From Cloacibacillus sp. An23 (GTDB lineage Bacteria > Synergistota > Synergistia > Synergistales > Synergistaceae): a stretch of DNA of 64,000 bases. The notes under the pieces were generated by a model. The model worked only from the letters and a program-made list of their open reading frames with translations. It was not told the origin of the DNA and made no database searches. The stretch is taken from positions 62,001-126,000 of the forward strand of contig NZ_NFJQ01000005.1 in NCBI RefSeq assembly GCF_002159945.1, read 5' to 3'. This document shows positions 8,771 to 16,861 of this stretch, piece after piece (the stretch's first letter is position 1; each line of letters begins with the position of its first letter). The position numbers and the translations under genes were made by a program.

Positions 8771-8891
8771 CCGACCACCCCGCGGGCGCGCGGAGACTCG
8801 TCCGCGCTCAAAGTTCATCTTTATAAAATACCACTAAATCCGGCCTTTCTCAATAATCGCACGCGCCAGCCGCGCATGGACGAAAAGGCGC

Positions 8892-8923
8892 AAAAAATCC
8901 GCCGCGCCGAAAAACGCGGCGGA
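8892..8923 (-). terminator. Terminator of the focA-like gene
   Basis: Read on the minus strand, TCCGCCGCG pairs with CGCGGCGGA (8915-8923 with 8898-8906, 9 bp) and is followed by six T residues (8892-8897). It lies about 40 bp past the stop codon of the FocA/NirC gene. Confidence 0.75.
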
Positions 8924-8964
8924 AAACGGAAAATCTTGAAAGAAACGTTAAAAATACGCGGGGC

Positions 8965-9753
8965 TCAGCTCTTCACGAGCTCCCTCCTGAAAACGGCGAA
9001 ATAGCAAAGCGCAACGAAAACGACGCCGCCCGCGGCATTGCCCGCCGTGACGAAGAAAATATTCTTAAAAAACGCCGCGGCCGTCAGCGCAGGCTCCGTA
9101 CCGCCGTTCAGCATGAGTCCGAGCGGGATGAAGAACATATTCGCGACGCAGTGCTCGAAGCCGAGCGCGACGAAAGCCGAGATAGGCAGCAGCGCCGAGG
9201 CGAGCTTGCCGGTAGTATCCTGCGCGCCGAACGAGATCCACACCGCGAGGCAGACGAACCAGTTGCAGAGCACGCCGCGCACGAGCATCTCCTTCACGGG
9301 CAGCGAGACCTTCGCCGCCGCGAGCGCGACGGCGTTCGCCTGACAGAGCGGCGAAAGGACGCCGCTCGCGTAAATCATCGAAGCGAAGAACGCCGCGCCC
9401 GCGAAATTGGCGCAATAGACGACGCAGAGATTGCGCATCATCGAAGAAAATGAGAATTTCCCCGAAAGCAGCCCTATGGGCATGAGGCAGTTGCCTGTGA
9501 AAAGCTCCGCTCCCGCGGTAAGCACGAGAAAAAGGCCGAGCGTAAAAACCAATCCGCCGATCAGCTTTGAAATTCCGACGCCCGCGGCCTGAACCGCGTC
9601 CTGCGTGACGACCAGCATAAAAGAGCCGCCCATCCCGATATAAGCCCCGGCCAGAAGCCCCATAAGCGCCATCGGCAAAAAAGGCAGCCTGCTCTTGACG
9701 ATCCCCGCCTCGAGCACGGCCCGAGAAATCTCCGCCGGCGTCCTGATTCCCAT
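8965..9753 (-). CDS. Formate/nitrite transporter family protein (FocA/NirC-like)
   Basis: This 262-residue protein has six predicted membrane helices and the FNT pattern: AGAYIGMGGSFMLVV, LVLTAGAELFTGNCLM, NFAGA, GVLCNWFVCLAVW, FEHCVANMFFIPLG and GNAAGGVVFVALCY. FNT channels pass formate, nitrite or related monovalent anions. In a fermenter with formate-tetrahydrofolate ligase (26.8 kb), formate is a plausible substrate, but this is inference. AGGAG precedes ATG 9753 at good spacing. It is monocistronic, with terminators on both sides. Confidence 0.85.
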   Translation of the reverse strand: MGIRTPAEISRAVLEAGIVKSRLPFLPMALMGLLAGAYIGMGGSFMLVVTQDAVQAAGVGISKLIGGLVFTLGLFLVLTAGAELFTGNCLMPIGLLSGKFSFSSMMRNLCVVYCANFAGAAFFASMIYASGVLSPLCQANAVALAAAKVSLPVKEMLVRGVLCNWFVCLAVWISFGAQDTTGKLASALLPISAFVALGFEHCVANMFFIPLGLMLNGGTEPALTAAAFFKNIFFVTAGNAAGGVVFVALCYFAVFRRELVKS

Positions 9754-9812
9754 AAAAATTCTCCTCTCAGGTTTTTGCAGGCTATTATAACCGACCGCCG
9801 TCAAAAATGCGT

Positions 9813-9853
9813 AAAAAAGCCCCGCCGTCCGGCGCGTGGCGGAGGCGGGGCTT
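9813..9853 (-). terminator. Terminator of the TRAP operon
   Basis: A 10-bp stem AAGCCCCGCC/GGCGGGGCTT (9844-9853 with 9817-9826) on the minus strand is followed by a T-run. It closes the six-gene operon that starts with larA at 15785. Confidence 0.75.
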
Positions 9854-9872
9854 AAATCCGTGCGTTTGAACG

Positions 9873-11153
9873 CTATCTGATGATATTCAAAAGCCCGAGC
9901 GAGAACACCGGGAAATAGGTAAAAAGCATAAGGCACAGCACCATCGCGATGAACGAAGGAAGAATAGACTTCGATATGCTTTCTATGCTCTCTCCCGAAA
10001 TCGCCGAGGCGACGAAAAGGTTTATGCCGTACGGCGGCGAGATGAAGCCGCAGGCGAGGTTGACCGTGATTATCAGCCCGAAGTGTATCGGGTCGATGCC
10101 AATCGTCTTGACGACGGGCAGAAGTATCGGCGTAAGGATTATGACGGCGGCTATGTTGTCCACGAAGCATCCGATGATGAGCAGGAATATGTTTATTATC
10201 AGAAGCAGAACTACCGGGTTGTGCGCGAAGCCCGTCAGCCATTCCGCCACATGCACCGGTATCTGAGCCATCGCGAGATAGCTCGCGAAAGCCATCGAAA
10301 GCCCTATCATAAATTCCGTCGCTCCGTTGATGAGCCCGGTCGTGCGCAGGCAGTCGTAGATACCGTGCCAGTCGAGCTCCTTGTAGACGAATTTGCCTAT
10401 TATCACGGAATACACGACCGCGACGACCGCGGCCTCCGTCGGCGTGAATATTCCTCCGTAGATGCCTCCGAGGATTATGACGGGAACCAGCAGAGCCCAA
10501 AACGCGTCCTTGAAGGCCTTCCAGACTGTCGAGAATTTCGGACGCTCGGAGACACTGACGTAATGGCGCTTCTTCGCCGTGAGATAGCAGACCACCATCA
10601 GCGCCACGCCTATGATGAGCCCGGGGACGATGCCCGCTATGAACATGTCTCCTATCGAGCACTGGGCGACGACGCAGTAAATGACGAACGGTATAGAGGG
10701 CGGGATGATGACGCCTATCGTGCCCGCCGCGGCGGTGATAGCGGCCGCGAAGCCCGCGTCATATTTGCGCTCCTTCATCGACGGTATCATAAACGAGCCT
10801 ATGGCGGAAACCGTCGCAGGGCCGGAGCCGGAGATCGCCGCGAAGAACATGCAGGCGAGCACCGTTACCATCGCGAGCCCTCCCGTAATGAATCCGACGA
10901 GAGCTTCAGCCAGATTGACGAGCCTGCGCGATATGCCGCCTCCGCACATAAGCGCGCCCGCGAGAATAAAGAACGGGATTGCGAGCAGCGGGAACGAGTC
11001 GAGCCCCGTCACGGATTTCTGCGCGAGCATAAGCAGCGGAATATCGGAGGTGAAATACATCGCAAGCGCGGTTGAAAGCCCGAGTGTGATGCCGATAGGA
11101 ATACTGAGCGCGATGGTGATTATAAGTATTGAGAAGAGGATTATGGCTTCCAT
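9873..11153 (-). CDS. dctM: TRAP transporter large permease (DctM)
   Basis: This 426-residue, very hydrophobic protein with about 12 helices is the DctM subunit of a tripartite periplasmic carboxylate transporter. Typical stretches are IPIGITLGLSTALAM, LLAIPFFILAGALM, AISGSGPATVSAIGS and CGFISPPYGINLFVAS. It moves the substrate delivered by DctP using the Na+ gradient. Its start directly abuts the dctQ stop. It is the last gene of the larA-acnX-dctPQM operon, so the substrate is probably a hydroxy or amino acid degraded by those enzymes. Confidence 0.92.
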   Translation of the reverse strand: MEAIILFSILIITIALSIPIGITLGLSTALAMYFTSDIPLLMLAQKSVTGLDSFPLLAIPFFILAGALMCGGGISRRLVNLAEALVGFITGGLAMVTVLACMFFAAISGSGPATVSAIGSFMIPSMKERKYDAGFAAAITAAAGTIGVIIPPSIPFVIYCVVAQCSIGDMFIAGIVPGLIIGVALMVVCYLTAKKRHYVSVSERPKFSTVWKAFKDAFWALLVPVIILGGIYGGIFTPTEAAVVAVVYSVIIGKFVYKELDWHGIYDCLRTTGLINGATEFMIGLSMAFASYLAMAQIPVHVAEWLTGFAHNPVVLLLIINIFLLIIGCFVDNIAAVIILTPILLPVVKTIGIDPIHFGLIITVNLACGFISPPYGINLFVASAISGESIESISKSILPSFIAMVLCLMLFTYFPVFSLGLLNIIR

Positions 11154-11666
11154 TTATATCATCTCCTCCAGTTCTTTCTCTTTTCTTTCCGTGCCGACCG
11201 GTTCCCCCTTGTGTATCTTATACATTTCAATGACGAGGCGTATACACATAAGCCCGCATCCGACCGGTACGGAAGCGTACGGCAGCGTCATGGGTATGTC
11301 CATTGCGGCGGAAGTCTGCCCTGTATCGTATAGGAAAAGTACAAGCTCCGTGCCGAGCCACGTAAGCGCGAAGCTGAAAGCGAACCATACTATCAGTACG
11401 AAGTATTCAAACTGCCTGCGCGCCGTGCCCTTTATGAGATCCGCAAACATCTCGACGCGGAAATGGCTGCGTTCCTTCACGGCGTAGCTGGCGCCTATCC
11501 ATGAAAGCCAAAGGAATATAAAGCGCGCCATCTCCTCGCTCCAAGAGAGCGAGTTTGAGAAAATATAGCGCATGACGACCTGTACGAATACGAGTACCGT
11601 CATGATTGCCATCGTCCAGACGCAGAAATATTCTTCAAAGTTATCCAAGAATTTTTTTATGGTCAT
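11154..11666 (-). CDS. dctQ: TRAP transporter small permease (DctQ)
   Basis: This 170-residue protein has four membrane helices. It carries the DctQ motif SNSLSWSEEMARFIFLWLSW followed by GASYAVKERSHFRVEMF. DctQ forms the membrane complex with DctM. The start is preceded by GGAGG. A 10-bp stem-loop separates it from dctP, and it directly abuts dctM. The C-terminal tail is charged and cytoplasmic. Confidence 0.92.
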   Translation of the reverse strand: MTIKKFLDNFEEYFCVWTMAIMTVLVFVQVVMRYIFSNSLSWSEEMARFIFLWLSWIGASYAVKERSHFRVEMFADLIKGTARRQFEYFVLIVWFAFSFALTWLGTELVLFLYDTGQTSAAMDIPMTLPYASVPVGCGLMCIRLVIEMYKIHKGEPVGTERKEKELEEMI

Positions 11667-11690
11667 CGTTTGCCGCCTCCTGCCTGGAAT

Positions 11691-11717
11691 GAGGCGCGCC
11701 GGGAAAGGGCGCGCCTC
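11691..11717 (-). promoter_or_regulatory. Intercistronic stem-loop between dctP and dctQ
   Basis: A perfect 10-bp stem (11691-11700 with 11708-11717) with a seven-base loop and no T-run lies between the binding-protein gene and the permease genes. Such hairpins often protect the upstream message and allow more binding protein than permease; that role is inference. Confidence 0.55.
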
Positions 11718-11735
11718 CGCATTTCAAAAGCTGTG

Positions 11736-12719
11736 TTACTTCTGGACCTTCCTGGCTATGTCCATAATTTCTTTGCCAAGCTCGCCTTCGAACTGCGCGT
11801 AGACAGGCTTCGTCTTTTCCACAAACGGCTGCTTCTGTTCGGCGGTCAGCTCGTTGGCGGTAAGTCCGCCCTTGATGACCTTGGCCTTGAAGTTGGCCTC
11901 TTCCTGCTTCATCGCGGCGCGCTGGGTGGCTATGGCCTTGTGGGCTTCGTCGACGACTAGAGCGCGGAGATCTTCGGGAAGCTTCTCCATGAACTTCTTA
12001 TTTGCGATGAGTATTTCGTATGAGAAAACGTGGCCTGTTTCGGAAACGTATTTCTGGACTTCGTAGAACTTTCCGTCGTCTATCATAGCGTACGGGTTCT
12101 CTTCAGCGTCGACCGTCCCCTGCTGAAGCGCGGTGTAAAGCTCGCCCCAGCTCATCGGCGTCGGGTTGGCTCCAAGCTCCTTGAAGAAAGCGAGGTGCAT
12201 CGGGTTTTCCATCGTGCGTATTTTCAGGCCGCTGAGGTCCTCCGGCTTCGTGATCGGGCGCTTGCTGTTCGTCACGTGGCGGAATCCGTTCTCAAGATAC
12301 CCAAGCACATAGAATCCCTTCTTCGCGAGGTACTCGTCCAGCTTCTGTCCAAGCTCTCCGTCAACTGCCTCGAAGGCCGCTTCTCTCGTCGTGAAGAGGT
12401 AGGGCAGGTCGAGGACCTGTATTCTCTTATCGAAGCCGGCAAGGGCGGAAGTCGACGGTATAGCCATCTGAATGGTGCCCATCTGTACGCCTTCGCAGAG
12501 CTCGCGGTCTCCGCCGAGCTGCGCGTTTGGATAGAGTTCTACCTTTATTTTTCCGTCGGAGCCTTTAGCTACATTATCGGCGAAGGTCTTCATCGCCTGC
12601 ATCGTAGGATGAGAGTCGGAGCCTATATAGCCCAGCTTGATGGTGTATTCCGCGCCGGCGGCGAACGCCGTCCCCGTCATGAACGCCATAAAAACAAACG
12701 CTGCAAGAATCTTTTTCAT
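11736..12719 (-). CDS. dctP: TRAP transporter substrate-binding protein (DctP)
   Basis: This 327-residue protein has a clear signal peptide (MKKILAAFVFMAFMTGTAFA). The DctP fold follows, with YPNAQLGGDRELCEGVQMG, KIRTMENPMHLAFFKELGA and TPMSWGELYTALQQGTVDAEE. The Arg of KIRTMENP is expected to grip the substrate carboxylate, so the ligand is an organic acid. GGAGG precedes the ATG. It follows the aconitase X small subunit by 72 bp in the same operon. The ligand is unknown; a hydroxyproline-like or hydroxy-dicarboxylic acid would suit the enzymes. Confidence 0.9.
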   Translation of the reverse strand: MKKILAAFVFMAFMTGTAFAAGAEYTIKLGYIGSDSHPTMQAMKTFADNVAKGSDGKIKVELYPNAQLGGDRELCEGVQMGTIQMAIPSTSALAGFDKRIQVLDLPYLFTTREAAFEAVDGELGQKLDEYLAKKGFYVLGYLENGFRHVTNSKRPITKPEDLSGLKIRTMENPMHLAFFKELGANPTPMSWGELYTALQQGTVDAEENPYAMIDDGKFYEVQKYVSETGHVFSYEILIANKKFMEKLPEDLRALVVDEAHKAIATQRAAMKQEEANFKAKVIKGGLTANELTAEQKQPFVEKTKPVYAQFEGELGKEIMDIARKVQK

Positions 12720-12791
12720 CTGTGTCCGTTCCTCCTTGTTCTTTCCGGTAATAAGTTTTTTGCGACGCTGCGATAAAAAATATTGAAGCCG

Positions 12792-13223
12792 TTAGTCTTT
12801 CTTTCCCCCCTTCCACACGCGGATTTCTTCGTTGTCGGCGTCGACCTCGACGTAGTCCCCGTCTTCAATTATCTCAAACGGATCCTCGCCCGGCATGTCT
12901 ACCATCGTCGAGCCGACGACGACGGCCGATGAAACGATGACCGGTTCAACATCTTTGACTATGATCGCCGACGGCAGGTTGTGCTTGACCCAGAGCTGGT
13001 AGAAGCCGTCGACCTGGACGACGGAGCTGCCCTTGCCGGATTTCACTACCAGCACCTTGCCGGCTATGCTTTTGCCCTGTATCGCGTGGTTTCTTTCAAT
13101 CACCGTGCCGGTCGCCGGGTCGGTAAGGTAAAAGCACATGGCGTCTTTCGACACTACCGCTTCTCCCGCTCCTTTGCCTCTGACTATCGAACGGCATTTG
13201 TAGGTTTTCATGTTGTTGTCCAT
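12792..13223 (-). CDS. Aconitase X small subunit (swivel domain, DUF126)
   Basis: This 143-residue protein is the swivelling beta-domain that pairs with the aconitase X catalytic subunit. Motifs include RSIVRGKGAGEAVVS, GKVLVVKSGKGSSV, AIIVKDVEPVIVSSAVV and EDGDYVEVDADN. The conserved Ser in the GKGSS region is expected at the active site. In characterised bacterial members the complex dehydrates cis-3-hydroxy-L-proline; archaeal ones dehydrate mevalonate 5-phosphate. GGGAGG supports ATG 13223, two bases after the large-subunit stop. The substrate here is unproven. Confidence 0.85.
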   Translation of the reverse strand: MDNNMKTYKCRSIVRGKGAGEAVVSKDAMCFYLTDPATGTVIERNHAIQGKSIAGKVLVVKSGKGSSVVQVDGFYQLWVKHNLPSAIIVKDVEPVIVSSAVVVGSTMVDMPGEDPFEIIEDGDYVEVDADNEEIRVWKGGKKD

Positions 13224-13225
13224 AA

Positions 13226-14443
13226 TTAGTCGAGCCTCCCTTTGATAGCCGCTTCTACGCATTCCGACAGCCGGCGGATTGCAAAGGGCTGTCCGCGGCG
13301 CTCTCTGTAGTACGCGCATTTCGGCGAGTCGGTCACTCCGAGCGCGCCCTCGAACGATTTCCAGCACGGTTCGTCTATGCAGGTGTCGCCAACCATGCGG
13401 ACTCCTATGAGCTCAAGGCGCTGGCGCAGATGCGACTTCTCGGCGAGCTCCACGGCGTCGGGCGCGGCGAGTATCCAGAACGCGGTATCGTACGATACGT
13501 GCCGCCCGGCAAAGAGACGCTCGACCTCGAGAAGCTGGTTGTAAGTGTAATGCGGGCAGCCCAGCATGACGAGGTTGATTTTGCCGGTCGCGGGCGTGAG
13601 CATGTCCTCTTCGGCTTTGAGTTCCTTGTTGGTGATGACGTATTCTGATTCAGGTACTTTTTTGCCTCCGAAGGCGGCCTCAAGCGTCGGCGCTTCCGGC
13701 GTCACGCCTACCATGTGGTACATGGCGACGGAGCCGCTCGTCGCGGCTTCGGCTCCGAAGTAGAGGAAGTCTTCCTGCCCCGGTTTCGGCTGGTTTCTGA
13801 AGCGGAGGACCGGGTTGCGCGAGCCCGCTATTCTGCCGACGCAGTGGCCGAGCATCCCCCAGTCGTAGCAGTCCCTGAGGTCGGCGTCCACGTCGATAAG
13901 GAAGTCTCCCCTGCGGTTTTCTTCAAGGTGCAGGCCGTAATAGGGCGTTTTGCCGATGACTGCCGCGGCGAGCGCGCTTACCGACGATTCACGGTTGGAG
14001 CGGGCTCCTATCGCGGAGTTGACGTACGGGGTCGCGCTTGATTCAGAGAAGGCGACGTGCTCTTTGAAGAACGGCACGTTCGAGCAAAGCCCGGGGGCGC
14101 AGTGATATGTGAGCTTGGCTCCTATCCTGCGGTAGGCGTCGCCGGTGCGCTCCGCGAGCTCGAGCTCTTCTCTCGTCACGTCGAAATATTTCGTGAGGTA
14201 CTCCGTGTCCCAGTACGGGTTTGTTGTCGGAGGTACGACGCATTTCGCGCCGCCGTCGACAAGCAGTTCGCACCAGTACGTGTCGCCTTCCTGGCCGCTG
14301 AGCGCCACGTGGGCGCGCTTGATCGGGATGAGCTTCTCGGCGTTGAAGGTCAGCCCCAACGCGTAGAGCAGCTCCATCGCCTTCTGTCGTCCGGTCCCTT
14401 CGGCTCCGTCTAGGATCCGTTTCTCTTCGTCTGTCAAATACAT
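13226..14443 (-). CDS. Aconitase X catalytic (large) subunit
   Basis: This 405-residue protein belongs to the aconitase X family (DUF521). It starts LTDEEKRILDGAEG and has cysteines expected for an iron-sulfur cluster or metal site (HCAPGLCSNVPFFKEH, MLGCPHYT, DTCIDEPCW). It should catalyse a dehydration of a hydroxy-acid such as cis-3-hydroxyproline together with the small subunit. It lies 43 bp after the LarA-like gene, in one operon. Confidence in the family is high and in the substrate low. Confidence 0.87.
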   Translation of the reverse strand: MYLTDEEKRILDGAEGTGRQKAMELLYALGLTFNAEKLIPIKRAHVALSGQEGDTYWCELLVDGGAKCVVPPTTNPYWDTEYLTKYFDVTREELELAERTGDAYRRIGAKLTYHCAPGLCSNVPFFKEHVAFSESSATPYVNSAIGARSNRESSVSALAAAVIGKTPYYGLHLEENRRGDFLIDVDADLRDCYDWGMLGHCVGRIAGSRNPVLRFRNQPKPGQEDFLYFGAEAATSGSVAMYHMVGVTPEAPTLEAAFGGKKVPESEYVITNKELKAEEDMLTPATGKINLVMLGCPHYTYNQLLEVERLFAGRHVSYDTAFWILAAPDAVELAEKSHLRQRLELIGVRMVGDTCIDEPCWKSFEGALGVTDSPKCAYYRERRGQPFAIRRLSECVEAAIKGRLD

Positions 14444-14486
14444 CTCTTTACCGCCTTCCTCTGCGTTTTTATTTAATACTTTGAGC

Positions 14487-15785
14487 CTATCTTGTGCATC
14501 CCGTTTTCAGTATGGGAAGAGAAATTCCGCCCTGCGGCAGAATGCCCACTGACGCGCCGGGCTTCGCCGCGAGCTCGGCGTCGAGCGCCTCCTGTACGCC
14601 GCCGGCCGGTATGTATCCTATGGCGCGAATTTCTTCGTCGGAGAGCCCGTCGCTGACCATATAAACCTTGGCCTTGTTCAGCGTCCTCCGGCTGCCTAAG
14701 GCGACCACCGCCGATATGACGTCCGTGTCCATATCATACGGGGATGATTCTTTTATCGCTTTGACCACGTCTTCCATCGGAGAAGCAAGCCAGTGCGCGT
14801 AAAGCGGATGATTATGGACCATGCCCTCCGGGCACGGGGCGGCCAGGATTATCGCGCCGCCGTGCTTCACCGCAAAATACGCCGAGGTCAGCCCCTTTAT
14901 ACCCTGCCAGTAGTCGATGTCGGCAGGAGACGAGCTGACTACTACTATGTCCGCGAGCTCGTCCATTTCCACGCTGAATGATCTTCTCGCAAGCTCAACG
15001 CCGGCGCGGTGTGCTTTGAGATAATCGCCGCAGAATACCCCTGCGACTTCGCCCTTGTAGTTCTTCACTACGTTTATGATGAATGCTAGATTAGCCGCTT
15101 TCCCCACTGCGTCTATCCCGGCGCGGCACGGATTGCCGTCCGCCATTCCAAGCGGTATGTCGGGGCAGAACCCTGCGGCGCGGTGCGTCGCCTGTGTCGT
15201 TACAAAGTCGCATATCCCGGGCTGCACGATCTTCGCCCCGCCCGAAAAGCCTGCGTCGCTGTGCGGGACGATGTTGCCTATCCCGACAAGCAGGTCAGCC
15301 TCGAGCGCGAGCTTGTTTATGTGAACGGGCAGCTTATAGCCCTCGACGTCTATTTCCCCCATGTCCTTTATTAGGCTTGAGTCGGTCGCGTCGTGCTGTA
15401 CTATTTTGAAGCGGCGAACGATTTCGTCCCCGAGCTTTGCGCGTATTTCGCCGTCCGTCATCAGACGGTGCGTGCCCGGGGCCGTAAGGAAGCTTATAGC
15501 TTCGTCGCCGATGCCGGCGTTGTTGAGATATTCGATGATTATTGGCAGGAGTATGTCGAGCGGAGTTTCCCGCGTATTGTCTTCGACCAGGAAAATTATT
15601 TTTTTCTTTCCCTTAGCCATCGCCGCCAGCGGCTCCGTACCGATCGGGGCGTCAAGCGCCTTAAAAAGCTCCGCCTTTATGTCGCGCACGGCGGGAAGAT
15701 TCGTCATTTCTCCAGTAAAGAGCACTCTTGCTTCGCGTGTGTCAAATTCGAGCGATCGCTTCCCGTAAGGTATGCCGTATATCAA
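14487..15785 (-). CDS. LarA-family nickel-pincer racemase/epimerase (DUF2088)
   Basis: This 432-residue protein resembles lactate racemase LarA. APGTHRLMTDGE carries the catalytic His, IGNIVPHSDAGFSGGAKIVQPG has the Lys that binds the nickel-pincer nucleotide, and QATHRAAG has a further His. LarA relatives racemise or epimerise 2-hydroxy acids and need LarB, LarC and LarE, none of which is in the window. The start is TTG 15785, eight bases after GGGAGG; no ATG fits. As first gene of the operon it may set the stereochemistry of the acid dehydrated by aconitase X. The real substrate is unknown. Confidence 0.8.
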   Translation of the reverse strand: MIYGIPYGKRSLEFDTREARVLFTGEMTNLPAVRDIKAELFKALDAPIGTEPLAAMAKGKKKIIFLVEDNTRETPLDILLPIIIEYLNNAGIGDEAISFLTAPGTHRLMTDGEIRAKLGDEIVRRFKIVQHDATDSSLIKDMGEIDVEGYKLPVHINKLALEADLLVGIGNIVPHSDAGFSGGAKIVQPGICDFVTTQATHRAAGFCPDIPLGMADGNPCRAGIDAVGKAANLAFIINVVKNYKGEVAGVFCGDYLKAHRAGVELARRSFSVEMDELADIVVVSSSPADIDYWQGIKGLTSAYFAVKHGGAIILAAPCPEGMVHNHPLYAHWLASPMEDVVKAIKESSPYDMDTDVISAVVALGSRRTLNKAKVYMVSDGLSDEEIRAIGYIPAGGVQEALDAELAAKPGASVGILPQGGISLPILKTGCTR

Positions 15786-15823
15786 CTGATATGCCTCCCG
15801 TCGTTAGGCAGAAGTGCTTTTAT

Positions 15824-15834
15824 TTCGTATACAA
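15824..15834. promoter_or_regulatory. GTATAC operator, larA side
   Basis: TTCGTATACAA contains the GTATAC core (15827-15832) also found in the perfect palindrome at 16002-16017. It lies about 40 bp upstream of the larA start, where a repressor would block transcription. Binding by the neighbouring GntR protein is inference. Confidence 0.5.
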
Positions 15835-16001
15835 CTCACTTCATGCTAACATGATAAATTTTCTGCTCTACTGCACGCTGAACAAATATTCCAGATGAAG
15901 AAATCATATCACTATGTCCGCTTTTGTCAATATTTGTGCCGTCCGACCCCATGCCGGCCGTAATTTGGAATATGGCGGATAACGGCCGGTTTCTTCTATT
16001 T

Positions 16002-16017
16002 TTTTTGTATACAAAAA
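16002..16017. promoter_or_regulatory. GTATAC palindromic operator, gntR side
   Basis: A 16-bp perfect palindrome, T5-GTATAC-A5, sits directly upstream of the gntR -35 box. GntR/FadR-type regulators bind short palindromes of this kind. The second copy of the core on the larA side suggests coordinated control of both divergent units. Confidence 0.6.
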
Positions 16018-16021
16018 GGCT

Positions 16022-16049
16022 TTGAGAAATATACGAGATGGTGTAGAAT
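16022..16049 (+). promoter_or_regulatory. Promoter of the gntR-aminotransferase unit
   Basis: TTGAGA (16022-16027), a 16-bp spacer and TAGAAT (16044-16049) form a reasonable sigma-70 promoter, 45 bp before the GTG start of gntR. The operator palindrome ends five bases upstream of the -35 box. Confidence 0.5.
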
Positions 16050-16094
16050 GAGCGGTAGTCTTTCCAGATAGAGCTAAGAAAGGGGCTTTTCGGC

Positions 16095-16781
16095 GTGACC
16101 GCCAGAAGTACAGAAACTACAAGTTGGATAAAGGCGTATGACTGGATGAAGGAAGGGATAGAGTCATGCCGCCTGAAAATGGGCGAACAGCTTCCGGAGA
16201 TGTATCTCGTCAAGGAAATCGGCGTCAGCCGCACGCCGATACGAGAGGCTATGAGGGTGCTGGAACAGGAGGGCTACATAAAGATAATCTCCAACAAGGG
16301 AGCCTTCGTCTCTGAAATCTCAGTCAACGATATAAAAGAAATATATGAGATAAGGAAGCTCCTGGAGCCGTTCGCCGCGCTTTCCGCGGCGAACGGGATA
16401 CCGGAAGGCGACATCGTGGCGATGGAGCGTGAATGGAAAGCTCTCGACCGGATATTTCGCAAAAAAGGAGAGGTTGACGTCGCCAGATTGGCGTCGTTTG
16501 ACTTGAAGCTACATCTCGCGATCGCGAACAGCGCGTCGAACAAGCGAATCGGAGCCATCATATCCTCGTACCACGTCCAGATAAAGCGATTTCAGCGCCT
16601 TTCCGTCCAGTCGCTCGACGACACGCAGAATTCCATAGACCAGCATCTTCGTATTATAGAGTGTCTGAAAAGGCGGAACCCGGAGGAGCTTCGCCGCTGC
16701 CTCTATGAGCATATCGTCAACAGCGAAAGCTATATAATGAAGGACTACTTTCTGAAAACGCCCGCCGATGACGCCTCATAG
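16095..16781 (+). CDS. GntR-family transcriptional regulator (FadR/FCD subfamily)
   Basis: This 228-residue protein has an N-terminal winged helix (residues 15-75; GEQLPEMYLVKEIGVSRTPI, REAMRVLEQEGYI). A helical FCD effector domain follows, with DLKLHLAIANSASNKRI and a late HLRIIECLKRRNPEE plus LYEHI, carrying the Asp/His residues of a metal- and carboxylate-binding pocket. It probably represses the divergent larA-acnX-TRAP operon until an organic acid is present. The GTG start follows AAGAAAGGGG. It is co-oriented with an aminotransferase gene 80 bp downstream. Confidence 0.88.
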   Translation: MTARSTETTSWIKAYDWMKEGIESCRLKMGEQLPEMYLVKEIGVSRTPIREAMRVLEQEGYIKIISNKGAFVSEISVNDIKEIYEIRKLLEPFAALSAANGIPEGDIVAMEREWKALDRIFRKKGEVDVARLASFDLKLHLAIANSASNKRIGAIISSYHVQIKRFQRLSVQSLDDTQNSIDQHLRIIECLKRRNPEELRRCLYEHIVNSESYIMKDYFLKTPADDAS

Positions 16782-16861
16782 CGTTTTCGTCGCCGGCGCT
16801 GTCATAAACTGCGGGTTTGTAATAATATTGTGCTTGTAAATTTTTTGCGGGAGGCATAAGG

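Noticed and set aside
9754-10662. N-terminal extension of the focA-like frame into the TRAP permease region
   Set aside because: The extension is antisense-like, Arg-rich and out of family; the real start at 9753 has AGGAG.
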